Below are positions 1 through 10,807 of a stretch of 64,000 nt of DNA, in pieces. The position numbers were made by a program, and so were the translations under genes. The number at the start of each line of letters is the position of its first letter. Position 1 is the first letter of the stretch. Source of the stretch: Lepraria neglecta (Eukaryota; Ascomycota; Lecanoromycetes; Lecanorales; Stereocaulaceae); the NCBI GenBank assembly GCA_033220425.1, contig CM065647.1:2790001-2854000 (forward strand), written 5' to 3'. The notes under the pieces are model-generated. The model did not search any database, had not been told where the DNA came from, and saw only the letters and a program-made list of their open reading frames with translations.

Positions 1-761
1 ACCAGCACTTCGAACAAAGCATTGGTCTCAGGACAGTTCTGCAGCTTTAACGTCCGAAACTAGTCGAGGTTGAAAGCAGATGCCATGTCCTTTCTCCACC
101 CTCGAAAAGACACGGCGGAGAGTGATAGGCTGCGGAGGCGTGGAAACAATACTCTCCGTTTGCCGGCTTCAAGTTTCAGGATGTCCCTAGCGAAGAAGTT
201 TTTGACCGCTTTGCGCGGCCGTCGGGCCACAGCTCATTGGTACCAGTCCAGTCAATGAGATCCAGCTCCAATTGTCCTAACTCTTTTTTACTACCTTGAA
301 GCATCCTCGCAAGCGCATTGAACTCTTCCACTGACTGCACTGCTCGCCAGGAGAGATACCGGAGGCACGCGAGGAAGGGTGAGAGAACGATAGGTATCCT
401 TGGACTTCAGCCTAAGGCAGTTCCCGTTTCGACGACAGAAACGCGAGCACTTCGTCCGGTAGGCACGTCCCGAGTTCCCAGCTGTGACATGCGATTTCTT
501 AGTAAGATACCTCGGAAGCGCTTAAGGGGTCCCATTACCTGAGACTTTACAGGCTGCTATCGGCGAGTCGGTCGAGCAACGGTGCCAGCTCCTCTTGAAT
601 TTGTTCAATGCCGGCCTATTGGTGCCGTTGTTCATACATCGAAATCCTAGTCTTCGATGGAAATCCGCGGTAAGACAAAGGTGCCTCACGCATTGGAGAT
701 AGTTGTTGGGTGTCAAGGACGTTCGCAAAAGCGGCTCGACATTATAGTCTTCCAATTCCAC
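1..761 (-). pseudogene. F-box/LRR-like protein remnant, runs off the left edge
   Basis: Two stretches of the complementary strand read like the variable fungal F-box proteins that list leucine-rich segments after the F-box. The first (about 761-522) contains LTPNNYLQCVRHLCL; the second (about 335-62) contains FNALARMLQGSKKELGQLEL followed by LFPRLRSLSLSAVSFRGW. In between the frame changes and stops occur, and a further stop sits just before the left edge, after which similar sequence (FRTLKLQNCPETNALFEVL) continues. No F-box motif itself is visible, so the family call rests on the style of the repeats and is an inference. It is broken and probably a relic of a larger gene whose 3' part lies outside the window. 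Confidence 0.45.
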
Positions 762-1240
762 CCTTCACCGACGCGAAGGGTAATTGCCTGATATAGTCGG
801 GGGACCCTGCAGTCGTAGATATGCTTGGAGACTTCGTAGAGCCTTTTGAGGTCTTTCGTATCATGAATCTGCGTTGCGTAAGACACAGAACATGGTGTCG
901 GTCAAGGACATCCTCTTTCAAGGATCAGCTGGACCATGTCGAGCGACAATTTACCTAGCATCTTTGGAAACCATGTAGGTAACTCTCAAGGAGTGACGGA
1001 TCGAATCCACGGCGTTCAAAGGAAGTGGGCCGAGAGTTGCTTCGAAGGGCGAAAGATGGTGAAAAAGGACATGGAGGAGCAGCTCAATACCGCACACTCA
1101 ATGGAAGGGCGACTGTGCAAGACCAATGATCACGACAAGGATTGAGGATGCAATGATGAAGAAATGGGCGTCCAGAAATCGCTGTTTAATAAGCTCTTGT
1201 AGGTTCTAGACTATATTTAGCTTAGCTTTTCGGTATAAAA

Positions 1241-1354
1241 GGGATGTTGAACTGTAGCAGCCACTTATGTCATTCAATTAGCACTTAGAGAGCTTCGTAC
1301 GGAGGAGTTCTATTGACCCCTCTACTCCCCTACTATATATAGTACTATATAAAA
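1241..1354 (+). repeat. Dispersed repeat, copy A
   Basis: About 115 bases that recur at 12402-12524 in the same orientation, sharing the core CAGAGAGCTTCGTACG-like block (here TTAGAGAGCTTCGTACGGAG), the CTGTAGCAGCCAC start and the AT-rich CTACTATATATAGTACTATA end. It could be the edge of an old LTR element or a non-autonomous repeat; the family cannot be settled from two copies. Confidence 0.7.
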
Positions 1355-1380
1355 GCTTTAGCCCTATATTTTTTTTTTGG

Positions 1381-1800
1381 ATGATCGATGATCGACCGGA
1401 GCACTCGGGAACCCGCCCCTGGAGTAGGCCCGGGGTTAGTCCCAACGCGACCCCAAAATCAATCGATTCGGGTGATTTTCTCGCGGAGATAATGCCTGGG
1501 CGTCTCCCAAGGGTTGCGACAGCGGTACGTAACGGCAGTATTGGGGGGTAGCAGCATCCGCCCGTAGGAACTTGCCAACGGGCTGCGGGGACTTGCCAAG
1601 GGTAGCTGCGGGGACTAGACAAGGGGCTACAGGGGCTCGTTGAGGGGAAGCCCGAGCGACGCCCTTAACCGTGATTGGCGTGGCCCTGGGCGCACCTCGG
1701 ACCGGTTTCTGGGTGAGGCGCTCGTGGGCTCTCGGGCAACCGTCGGGCGCCCGGGGCATCCTTCGGGGCCTCCTTTGGGGCACGTTCAATTTTGCCGATG
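1381..1800. other. GC-rich block next to repeat copy A
   Basis: This stretch is visibly richer in G and C than the AT-rich sequence on either side (compare 1300-1380 and 1870-2000). It holds overlapping open frames on both strands with Arg/Pro/Ala-rich translations, which is what GC-rich non-coding sequence gives by chance. Position beside the dispersed repeat suggests it is internal sequence of the same, now degraded, mobile element, possibly an LTR fossil. No recognisable domain was found. Confidence 0.35.
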
Positions 1801-2614
1801 TCTGACGGGCTCTCTGAGATCGTCTACATATTATAGTCTACTGCTAGAGCGTATAGGATAGCGGCAAAGAAAAAGAGCGTACGAGTCGCTAGCTTCGGCC
1901 TTATAGCTTCTTGGTAAAGTCTAAGAGAAGTATTTAACGAACGGATATAGCAGTAAAGGGGTTACGAGAGTGACGGCAAAAAGAGAGCAAAGCTTATATA
2001 ATTTCCCTCAGCAACGACATGAAGTTGAGAGACCACAAACGACCTAGATCTAGTGGAACTTCGTTCTATGAGAGAAACTCAGCAAATTTGAGACCAAGAA
2101 GACTTGAAACAAAGTCTTTTGCAGTCTTGGAAGCTTTATCGAAGGCAAGTAACGAACTATAGAGACCCTAGATAGTATTGAATATTGGGGGCGGCGGCGC
2201 TGAGCTATAAGATGCATGAATGCAAGGATCCTCTGCCAATATCATCACAAAGTACATCATATCTTCCCACACTTTCGATCATTGGACATTAATCTCTCTG
2301 CCGCGGCCCGATTGGAAGTGGGAAAGATATGAACCAACGTTTCGCGAAGTAGGTTGGCGCTGCTTACGCCGCAACCGCAAATCTTACTGAAACGAATCGT
2401 GTTTCCATACGCCAGCGACCCCCGATGTCGCAAATAATCTTCTTTTGTCTTCATGACGACAATGCCCTCCACGAAAGTCATGACCCTGGTCTAGAGCAAG
2501 GGCTTTTGGCTACGAGTTGCACTCTCCGCCTGACCTCCCAGATCCAATTCTTATCCGTCTCCACTGCTGAACGGTAGCAGCATCAGCTTCTCCGCAACAG
2601 AGCAAACCGTCATC
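1801..2614. other. Stretch without a supported gene
   Basis: AT-rich sequence with purine-rich runs and no frame that resembles a known protein. A 74-codon open frame on the complementary strand (2481-2257) is protein-like in composition but matches no family I know and has no clear start context. Confidence 0.5.
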
Positions 2615-3044
2615 ATGTTACTCAATCCTCTCGTACTCATTCGTGCCGCCTCCGCTTCCCTTACCTTGGCATCAATAATCCCATCTTCTAACTCTGTCGC
2701 CCTCAATCAGCTCTTCGGCCGCCAAGATTCTTGCCCACAATATACGACCGATGAATGGCGAGTGCGCCGGCAACTACATTCCCTGCGATGTTGCAGACGC
2801 CGACTAGGCAGACGGTATCGACAATGGCACTTCAAAGGCCGCCACGTCATCTATAATTTCTTCAAGCGTGTCGTCCAGCTCTACCACATCAAGCTCTGTC
2901 GCCACATCGTCAAGCACTTCTCTTCCAGCCGCGACGACGACTCCTCCTGTTCTAACGCCCCAGCAGCAGTGTTATGATAGATGCAGTGGTAGTACTTGGA
3001 AGAGCTCTCAAAATCGAGATTGGTGCATTGCTAACTGCTGGTGA
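2615..3044 (+). pseudogene. Small secreted Cys-rich protein, broken
   Basis: An ATG opens a hydrophobic N-terminus (MLLNPLVLIRAASASL) followed by LFGRQDSCPQ, as in many small secreted fungal proteins. After about 45 residues the good reading moves to another frame: GECAGNYIPCDVADAD, then a long Ser/Thr linker (SSIISSSVSSSSTTSSS) and a Cys-rich tail QQCYDRCSGSTWKSSQNRDW ending CIANCW before a stop at 3042-3044. The frame change near 2745-2755 and one stop in the second frame (GAC TAG GCA, near 2805) mean it cannot be translated as is. Family knowledge suggests an effector-like or wall-associated protein, which is inference. A transposon begins 45 bases downstream. Confidence 0.6.
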
Positions 3045-3088
3045 TTTTTTGATACTGTGGGTTGTTAAGACTTTGGGATAGAAGGGTT

Positions 3089-3117
3089 CACCCCTCAACC
3101 GTCAGCCCTATAGGGCT
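3089..3117 (+). repeat. Left terminal inverted repeat
   Basis: Reads CACCCCTCAACCGTCAG followed directly by CCCTATAGGGCT. It pairs with the outermost unit of the right end. Confidence 0.85.
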
Positions 3118-3167
3118 AAATTTCATACATCTAAATTTCGATTAATCGACTCCTATAAGCGTCCCAA

Positions 3168-5070
3168 ATGCCTACGAGACCGACCCCTCCGACCTACCCG
3201 AGCTGTCGCTGGATGAGCGTCTTGATCTTGCTTATAAGCGCTGGAAAGAAGATAAAACTATCCTAGTGGTTGAAATTGCTCGCAAGCACGGCGTCCCTAA
3301 GAGCACTCTAAAGGGTCGAATAGATGGCGCTGTTTCAGCAACGGTACGGCAGCAGAGTCGGCAAAAGCTCTCCCCCGAAGAAGAGACAGCTCTATGCGAT
3401 TGGATCCTACGTCTTCAGGCCTGGGGCTGGCCCGCACGAGTAGAGCAAGTACGCCAAAGGGCTCAGGATATGTTGAAAGATCAGGCTATCTATACGCCTT
3501 CAGGGAAGAATTGGCCGTATAAGTTCCTTAGCCGACATAAAGATATCAAGACTAAATATATCCTACCGTTGGATAAAGAACGTGCCTTAGCTCAGGATCC
3601 TACTATTCTTAGCGGATGGTTCGAGCTTTTCCAGCGAATTAGAACGTAATATAAGGTGGAAGATAAGGATATCTCGAATATGGATAAGAAAGGCGTTATG
3701 CAAGGCGTGATTGCTAAGCTTAAAGTCATAATCTCTAGGCACGAGAAATACTAATATATGACTCAGTATAGTAATCGGGAGTAGGTCTCGCTATTAGAGT
3801 ATATTTCTATAACTGGAAAGGTCCTTAGATCCTGGGCTATTTTCAAGGCAGTTCTCCACCAAAAGGCTTGGAATGACGCTTTTCCAGAAGCTTATATTAC
3901 TACTAGCGAGAAGGGTTGGACCGAGAACGAGATCTATCTCTGGTAGATTGAACAGTGCTTTGAGAAGGAGACGGCAATTGGTCAGAAAGGCGAATACCGT
4001 ATACTTTGCGTTAAAGGGCATGCTTCGCATATTTTAACTGCTGCGGTTAAGTACTGCATTGCTCACAAAATTATTGTTTTGTGTCTCCCTGCTTATATAA
4101 CGTATTTATTGTAACCGCTGGATGTTGGTGTATTTACACCATTATCAATTGCTTATAAAAGTCACGTCCAGCGAGCAACTCGACTCGGTACTTGCTATTC
4201 TATCGACAAGACTGATTTTCTAGAGCTTTATCGCCTAGTAAAACAAGACGCTATCACCTCTACTAATATCCAGAAAGCCTCGGCAGCAACAGGGCTCTTA
4301 CTATTCGATCCACAAATAGTGCTAAAGCACTTCCCTCTACCGCCAGATACACCACAGTAAATCGAGCGATATAACGTGGAACTTCCTCCTACTACACCGT
4401 CAGAAGGAATCATTACGAGACTTAATAGGGATGGTAAGACTAGGGTTGCTATAACACCTGCCAACGTAGTGCAAGTTAAATAGCTACTCCGCAAAGTAAC
4501 GGCAGCGGGCGTTGAGCTAGAAGAAGTCGTTCAAAAAGTGAGCAAAGCTGCTTGTTTGCGATAGCTGAATGTACTATTCAGAGTGCTACAACCAATGAGC
4601 TTTTGGAATTAAATAAGAGGAAGGAGCGTAAGGCTAATCGTGCTAAAGGCAACTGGGGCAACGCAAGGGTTATAAATCAAGACGTTATTGACTAGCGGAA
4701 GAAGGACGCTGCAGAGAAATTTACTGAGAAGAACGCTGAGAAAGTGCTAAAGGAGTGGAATAAGGAGGAGAAGAGACTACGAGCACTGGGACCAAATATC
4801 TTCGGCCCACAGCGTCCACCAGCTACACCAAGAAGACGTGCCCTAGCCCCAGCTACTGAGCTTCCACCGCCATTGAGCCTCCTCCGGCTTATTTCTCCGC
4901 CAAGACGTCGCAGAAGAGTAGTGATATTGCCAGTAAGGGTGACTACTCGGGAGCTACAGCAGGGTCGTTGGGGGCAGCAGAGCGGAAGGCAGGAGAGCTC
5001 CGGGGAGCTTCAGAATCAACCAATGGGAAGAGGGCTACGTTTCAGAAAGCCTCGGAAGGCTGATCAATAG
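3168..5070 (+). pseudogene. pogo/Fot1-like transposase, inactive
   Basis: Reading order matches Fot1-type transposases. Near 3170-3265 comes LPELSLDERLDLAYKRW; then the helix-turn-helix EIARKHGVPKSTLKGRI (from about 3270) and a CENP-B type second domain (SPEEETALCDWILRLQAWGW, then WPYKFLSRH). The DDE domain follows with NMDKKGVMQGVI (first Asp present, about 3680), a segment CVKGHASHILTAAVKYC where the family normally has DGH, and PLDVGVFTPLSIAYKSH at about 4118. The C-terminus has EWNKEEKRLRALGPNIFGPQ. Breaks: the only nearby ATG (3168) is out of frame, and TAA/TAG codons interrupt the DDE domain (for example at the end of the HTH segment at 3647-3649 and before PLDVG). The second catalytic Asp appears changed to Lys. 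Confidence 0.8.
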
Positions 5071-5145
5071 ATAGAGAGCTTTTTGGAGTCAGATAAGTCT
5101 GAATCTGCAATAAAATCGGTTGTATGCATACAAATTTTGAAATTC

Positions 5146-5190
5146 AGCCCTGTAGGGCTGCCGGTTGAGGGTGCTGACGGTTGAGGGGTG
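5146..5190 (-). repeat. Right terminal inverted repeat with a doubled unit
   Basis: Outermost unit 5174-5190 (CTGACGGTTGAGGGGTG) is the exact complement of the left end. A second, near-identical unit CTGCCGGTTGAGGGTG at 5158-5173 lies inside it, then the small palindrome 5146-5159. The left end has only one unit. Confidence 0.85.
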
Positions 5191-7060
5191 TAGCATGTAT
5201 GTTCCTTGCTGTGCATACAGCTCGAATGGTAGAGGGCAACATTGGAGTGAAACCATGATCGTTTATATAGAAATCAAACACCAAAATTTATCATCGAAGA
5301 AAGGTCTTGCACTTTATGCTTATGATGATGCATATGTCCCGAAATCTGGATGCTTGAGGCCTTTCTAGTATGACTATGAACCCAGGACTTCAAGACTAGA
5401 AGACAAGCAGTATTTTAGATCACTATTTCGATTGGTAAAGTAATGGCTTTGAACATGCATCTTCTCAAGGCATCTACTACGGTTCTATACCTTCTCAAGG
5501 CAGCCACTGAAGCGTTTGATCGGAATACTGCTGCCATTTTTGGCTGGCGAGTGAAGCTGGAAGTACGTTAACTTATGGCTGAGACCAATGAGCATGTGAA
5601 GGCCGACATTGCTGACATCGTATAATCAGCGAAGCTCTCTCTTCAAGACTTCCGTACAGTATGTGCGATTGGGTCTGATTTGTCGGAGAAGTAGCGGGGA
5701 CTCCTTAGAATAGCCCACGCCACCAGATTGTCCTAAAATCCCGGCTTGATTCTAGATCGTGAATTCTATTTGGATAGCCTGTGTTTGCGACTCGATCATA
5801 GGCACTCAAGCTAATATTAAGGTAAGGTAAGCATGCATGAAAGTTAAAGCAGCACGCTGACTCCTCTATTGACCCAAGTGCCGAAAGTGACATGCGCGAT
5901 ATTATCATCATCCTATCGTTGGGTCCCAAGAGCGCCTCAGCTAACGACAGACAATTCACCATACGAAAATGGAATACATCACAAGCATGTACAATCTCGA
6001 TCTGGAAGGACGCAATGGAGATCGGTTCAGATACCTTCTTTCAAAGGAACTGGTACGCCGTATCGAGAATGCGCTCCAAGTCCAATAAGATAATATGGCG
6101 GTAGCCAGTCACAAATGGCCCTTCGCTGCTACCGGGAAGAGCCACTCCCAACCTCCGCAACCACTCTGCTAGCAACTGCAGATTGTCGTCCACTTTAATC
6201 CGTGGAAGCGAAGCGCGCACTACACAGCCCGAACAGCGAGTGATTTTGGCCCGCTTAAAATACCATAACGCCGGAGCATCTTGCATTGGGAATCAGGCCA
6301 ATGCCTGAAAACATTTTTGTAGATGCTGTAAGACTTCTCGCGCACGCCTTAGCCGTTCCACACCATCCTTTCCGTCCCTTCCCTGCATTACCTAGCTGTC
6401 ATTCAAGCTTTTTCCACGTACATGACTGATCTGCTGACATAGTGCCTTCTGATTATGTATCGAATCAAAAGCTATACTTGCGTCTTCGGCCCGGTTGGCG
6501 CGCAGAGATGGCTGTGCAACGGATTCCGTTTACATCCTCTCAGACTATTCACTACTAATCGATATACATGATTGCTGCCTTGTGGCCTTGATAGTGGAAC
6601 TCATCGGCACTGGTCGCTATTCCAGGGTCCCAGGGCTAAGATGCGAGAATACTCGAATGCCTATGCTTTTTGCGTTGCTGAACACTATTAGCACGATTTT
6701 AGGCCGCTAGTGTGCTTATGATGACGTTCATTAGGGCTTTCGACGTTCCTATTATTCCATTCAAAATATAAACTCCTTTGATCAGGCGTTTCGGAGTATG
6801 TGAAACTTCGCCGCTGAATGTGCGGACTGCGTGTACCACTACAATTTCATGCTCCAGCCAGCAATTTTCTCTGGGATCCATATGTGAAGATGACACCTAT
6901 TTAATCCGACAAGGCTGCTACGACGCCGCTCTGTTACCAGATAAAGAGTGGCTGTCTCGATACTGACAATCAATCATAAAAGAACTGTCATCTCGTATAC
7001 TGACATCACAGTATATACCTGATCCGACTTGGAAAGGTTCAACTTGAAAGGTTGCCGCAC
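5191..7060. other. 1.9 kb without a supported gene
   Basis: No convincing gene. On the complementary strand 6286-6041 reads LQLLAEWLRRLGVALPGSSE and related protein-like sequence, and 5962-5705 continues in another frame, so part of an old gene may lie here, but I cannot name it. The last 60 bases before 7061 would be the leader of the next gene. Confidence 0.5.
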
Positions 7061-8509
7061 ATGGCAACTACTACTGCGCCGGCGAACACACCTTCGCTGG
7101 GGCCAATACCTGATCCGCGTGCACCAAACCCGTTGTATCCATTCATTCTCGCCACAGTCTTACTCTGCAGCATTCTGACAACAATCATCACCGCTGCCCG
7201 CCTGATCACGAAGAGATTGGTCTCGACCTACAGCTATGAGGACTGTAGGTGCTATTCAAGATTCCCAAATACCGGCCCAGCTGCTAACACTCAAGCATGT
7301 AGATTTCTTGATTTTGGCATATGTGAGCACGCAGAAAAGCTACTCTCCGCCGAAACGTTTTTTTTCGCTAATAACAAGTAGGTATTTAACATTGCTTATG
7401 ATTTTGTTTTCCTTGCAGCGGGACGGGCTGGACTCGGTCGTCATTTCTCGGACGTGGGAGCAACTGGATTCCCTATACTCGCAAAGGTAACTTGCTGACT
7501 CTTCTTCTCCAGTCCATTAGCTAAGGGAGTATGGAATACTAACCACTCGCAGTACGGTTGGGCACTCGAACTTCTTTACACTCCTACGATATGGCTGGCC
7601 AAAACAGCGCTGCTTTTCCAACTAATACGCATATTTTCGCCAATGAAGTCAGGGCCTGTATACTGGGCCTGCCACTCTCTGATCTGGGGTAATCTAGCCT
7701 TCTATACTGCTATTTTATTCTCGCTTATCTTTGAATGTCATCCGATTGAGGAGGTCTGGAATCCGTTCTATGCAGACGGAGGTCATTGCATCAATAGGAA
7801 TGCATCATTGATCGCATCGGGTGCTGTCAATGTGTTTTCCGATCTCTTGAATCTATTGCTCCCCGTCTGGGCAACATTGCAGTTGCAGATGGCGCCCAAA
7901 CGGAAAGCCGGTGTTGCCGCCATCTTCACTATAGGAATACTGTACTGCTATCCTTTCCTCCACCAAGCGTAACATGACTAATACGCTTTTCGATAGTGCC
8001 TTCGTCTCGAGTATATGCAGACTTGCTTACAGTATACGAATTACTACCGGCACCGATTTCACCTACACCATCGCCGAAACTGGAATGTGGACGTAGGTTT
8101 TCCCCATCCACCTACATTCTACCGAGGTATACTGATACATACAACCACCACTAGGCTGGCCGAGATTGCATCCATTATTCTCTGTACCTGCTTCCCCATG
8201 ATGCCTCGACTCACAAAGCTCATCTCGGACCGCTACTCCAGTTACAGATCATCTTCGTCGTCCCCATCGAAGCCCGTGGCCAAATGTAGCACTGGCATAG
8301 ACAGAAAGTATGAGACCTCGAGTGATGCACGGGGTGTTAGTACGCACGAGCTCAACGGCCCATACAAGCGGTCGGGAGACCATGAGGGGACTAAGACAAG
8401 CGACTCGAGAGCGGAGATTCACAGTACTGGTACACATGAGCATGTGAGCATTGAGCTTACGACACGGGACCGACTCGAGAGAGAAAGTCATGCTACGTCC
8501 ATGGTATAG
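7061..8509 (+). CDS. PTH11-like/SAT4 rhodopsin-fold integral membrane protein
   Basis: Six exons give 388 residues: 7061-7244, 7303-7377, 7419-7486, 7553-7941, 7997-8092, 8155-8509. The start is the ATG of MATTTAPANTPSLG; the exon sum is a whole number of codons. The N-terminus is outside, then helix 1 (YPFILATVLLCSILTTIITA), the family ARLITKRL and YSYEDYFLILAY segments, GWALELLYTPTIWLAKTALL, WGNLAFYTAILFSLIFECHP, the conserved CINRNASLIASGAVNVFSDL, GILAFVSSICRLAYS and LAEIASIILCTCFPMMPRLT. This is the seven-helix fungal rhodopsin domain (SAT4/PTH11-like), found in putative plasma-membrane receptors. The last 110 residues are a Ser-rich cytoplasmic tail. The third intron junction uses a 41-base intron (7378-7418), the shortest here; the exon boundary there is the least certain. 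Confidence 0.88.
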
Positions 8510-9014
8510 AAAATCATGGTGGGCATAAGACCTTGATTCAAATCTTGGAGCAGTGGGCACTATTTAATAGAGGACTCTGGTTTAAGGCGCAACGGAGAGG
8601 GTCGGCATAGACTTTCTAGTCGATCTCTCGTTATGGGGTTCACTCTTAGGCAAGAAATTACTTTGGAAATGCAATTTATTTTATATAACATGAGGCTCAT
8701 TAACCAGTCTAGAATCCGCTCCCTCGAGCATGGTGCTTTTTGACTGGGGGAAACTCGACATTCGAACCAGGGGAGACGACTATTAGAAAGGAGGAGCTCT
8801 AAGAGTTGGCGAGGACCAGGGTTCGCCAAGACATGGAGAGGGAGTCACCCTTAAGGGCAGGACTGACACTTTGTATTGACAGGACAATACTAGCGCTGAC
8901 GTGTAACGCGGGGTCCCCAGTGCGGGGAGCTAGCTACGAGTAACTTACCCTTGCAAAAGACTAGACCCCAAACACCAGCTAGAATCAAGCCAGAAACATC
9001 AGATTACATTCAAG
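8510..9014. other. Intergenic, 0.5 kb
   Basis: No gene or RNA recognised. It would contain the 3' end of the membrane-protein transcript and the promoter of the DJ-1/PfpI gene. Confidence 0.6.
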
Positions 9015-10002
9015 ATGAGTGCACTTCAGGAGGAGAGCGTTGACGGACCCAACCAAGTCATCCAGATCCTTTTCGCCCTCCATCCTTCTTTTGGAGCCCA
9101 AGAGCTTTGCGGTCCCCTCGAGGTTCTCAGCAACGCTCTTCACAAGATCAAAGACCCCAGTAAGTTTTAATTCATCATCTGAATGTTCACTGACTTCTAT
9201 TGAGCACTTCTTGATGATCTATTGTCTAATGTGCTCCCACTAACGGAGGGTTATTCTGATAGGCACCAAAGCTTTCGAGTGCACCATCGCCGCAGCCTCC
9301 CAGGGTGTGACCTCATCATCCGGCCTAACAATCAAAGCCGACATCGATTTCGATGACGCCCTCGATGGTCTCAAGGACTACGACATCCTAATCATTCCCG
9401 GCGGCCGTGGCGTCGAGGAGGTAATCGAGAAGGAGGTCGAGCCTCTTGCCATCATCAAAGCATTCGCCGAATTGCAGCAATCAGATCCCAGCAAAGAGCG
9501 TACCCTCTTATCTATCGGCACTGGCTCACTAATCCTGGGTCATGCTGGGATTTTGCAAGGTATGGCTGCTACTACGCATCCTGACTACTACACCAAGATG
9601 GAGATTATCTGTAAGGATGCTGCTAGGCGTGGTGATTTAGAACAGACTGATGTCATGGAGGAGAACTACGTTGTCAATAATGCTCGTTTCGATCTGGGTG
9701 ACAAGCTTGATGAGAATCCCTTCATCCTTAGCAAGCGTCCTGATGGTAGGAGGCAGTCTATTGCTCGCAAGGGAAGCAATGCGTGGAAGGAGTCCGTCAA
9801 GCGTCGTGAGTCTAATGCTCGTCGGGCGAAATTGAAGCTGGGAGGTTTGAGAGTAATCACGAGTGGTGGAGTCACGAGTGGCTTGGACGCGAGCTTGTAC
9901 CTTGTGGCTGCTATGGTGTCTCATGAATCGGCAGAGGAAGTTGCTCGTATCCTGCAATACAGCTGGAATAAGGGTGTCACGGTGGAAGGCATTGATGTCT
10001 GA
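9015..10002 (+). CDS. DJ-1/PfpI (ThiJ) family protein lacking the usual Cys
   Basis: Two exons (9015-9159, 9263-10002; intron 9160-9262) encode 294 residues. The fold markers are clear: IQILFALHPSFGAQELCGPL (strand 1), DYDILIIPGGRGVEEV, the nucleophile-elbow segment LLSIGTGSLILGHAGIL, ATTHPDYYTKME, and the C-terminal ITSGGVTSGLDASLYLVAAM. In DJ-1/PfpI relatives the elbow normally reads S-V-C-T-G-S; here the Cys is Gly134 (codon GGC at 9517-9519), so cysteine-based hydratase or glyoxalase chemistry is unlikely. An extra basic stretch (RRQSIARKGSNAWKESVKRR) is inserted before the last strand. The gene is otherwise open throughout. Function beyond the family is unknown; a non-enzymatic or binding role is inference. 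Confidence 0.9.
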
Positions 10003-10023
10003 GACTGAGATTCAGTAGCGAGG

Positions 10024-10807
10024 TCAAGTCTTTTGACGATTCGTGGCATTTTGTACGCTGGTAAACTGTCCCATATTCAAAAGCATCTGATGTGAGAAGC
10101 CAGTAATCTCTTCTTCGCTTTTCTCAGCCCATTTCCATCTATGTAGTTGAAATCTACACATCTCAAGCTTGAAATTCTGGCATTCGGCTGTACTTCTCGA
10201 GATAATGGTCATGAGCTCCGGCTCTCCTCTTCCATCCAAAGCTTCAAACCAGTTCCTGTATCGAGGTAATACCTCAAATCCCAGATTCTCGCGGTATCCC
10301 AAGCTTAGTCAGCACTTCGTGCATGCAATTCCCGTCATTCATCCGACTTCTCAATTCGTCTTTAGCTCCTAAAATAGTCCTGTGCGCCGCAAGCAGCCTT
10401 TCCATACCAGTCCAACCTTGCCGGACGGTATTGAATAGAATATTCTTTAAGAACTAATCGGAATACAAGTCTAGAGCGCCTGCTTGAGCTAAGGCTTCGT
10501 TCAACTCCAAGTCGTGACCATACACGATAGTACGTTCGAGCTTATACCGAGTTGCTGGGTTAAGAGCCAATAATTCGGCCCCGGTTTTGTAAAGCCTCCT
10601 TATCATAGCAATCTTTCCCTTTCTTGCTGCCAAGTCCAGCGCGGAGTCATTCTCGTTGTCTCTCACCTTAATATCCACTCCAGCCTCAAGGAGCTTTTGC
10701 AAGACCGCATCTGAGTCGAGATCAACTGCGTAATGAAGTGCAGTTCTCCTCATGTAGCCTCTCGCGATCATGCTGGCCCCACATTCAATGAGAGTCCAAA
10801 AATCCAT
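10024..10807 (-). pseudogene. Ankyrin-repeat protein remnant
   Basis: From 10807 the complementary strand encodes ankyrin repeats: TALHYAVDLDSDAVLQKLLE then AGVDIKVRDNENDSALDLAA. A stop follows SD (TAG, about 10456-10454), yet the same frame carries on past it with FNTVRQGWTGMERLLAAHRT and LGAKDELRSRMNDGNC. A frameshift near 10310 then leads to GYRENLGFEVLPRYRNWFEA and LDGRGEPELMTII, ending at about 10024. So one nonsense codon and one frameshift separate three coherent pieces. The N-terminal part that should precede the repeats was not found. It is probably an old member of a large lineage-specific ankyrin family; no partner is visible. Confidence 0.65.

Larger units (their letters stand above)
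3089..5190 (+). mobile_element. pogo/Fot1-like Tc1-mariner DNA transposon
   Basis: The element is bounded by inverted ends: CACCCCTCAACCGTCAG at 3089-3105 and its complement at 5174-5190. Both ends continue into a small palindrome (CCCTATAGGGCT at 3106-3117; AGCCCTGTAGGGCT at 5146-5159). The right flank is TA, as expected for this superfamily; the left flank is TT, so one base of the TA target duplication has probably changed. Inside is a degenerate transposase with a psq/CENP-B type DNA-binding region and a DDE domain. The length of about 2.1 kb fits a Fot1-type element. It looks inactive because the transposase carries several stops. Confidence 0.85.

Noticed and set aside
1436-1789. Arg/Pro-rich 117-codon frame in the GC-rich block
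   Set aside because: Composition follows local GC content and both strands are open, so this is not evidence of a gene.
7323-7418. A 96-base intron in the first PTH11-like gene
   Set aside because: It gives a coding length that is not a multiple of three; the 41-base intron 7378-7418 keeps the frame.
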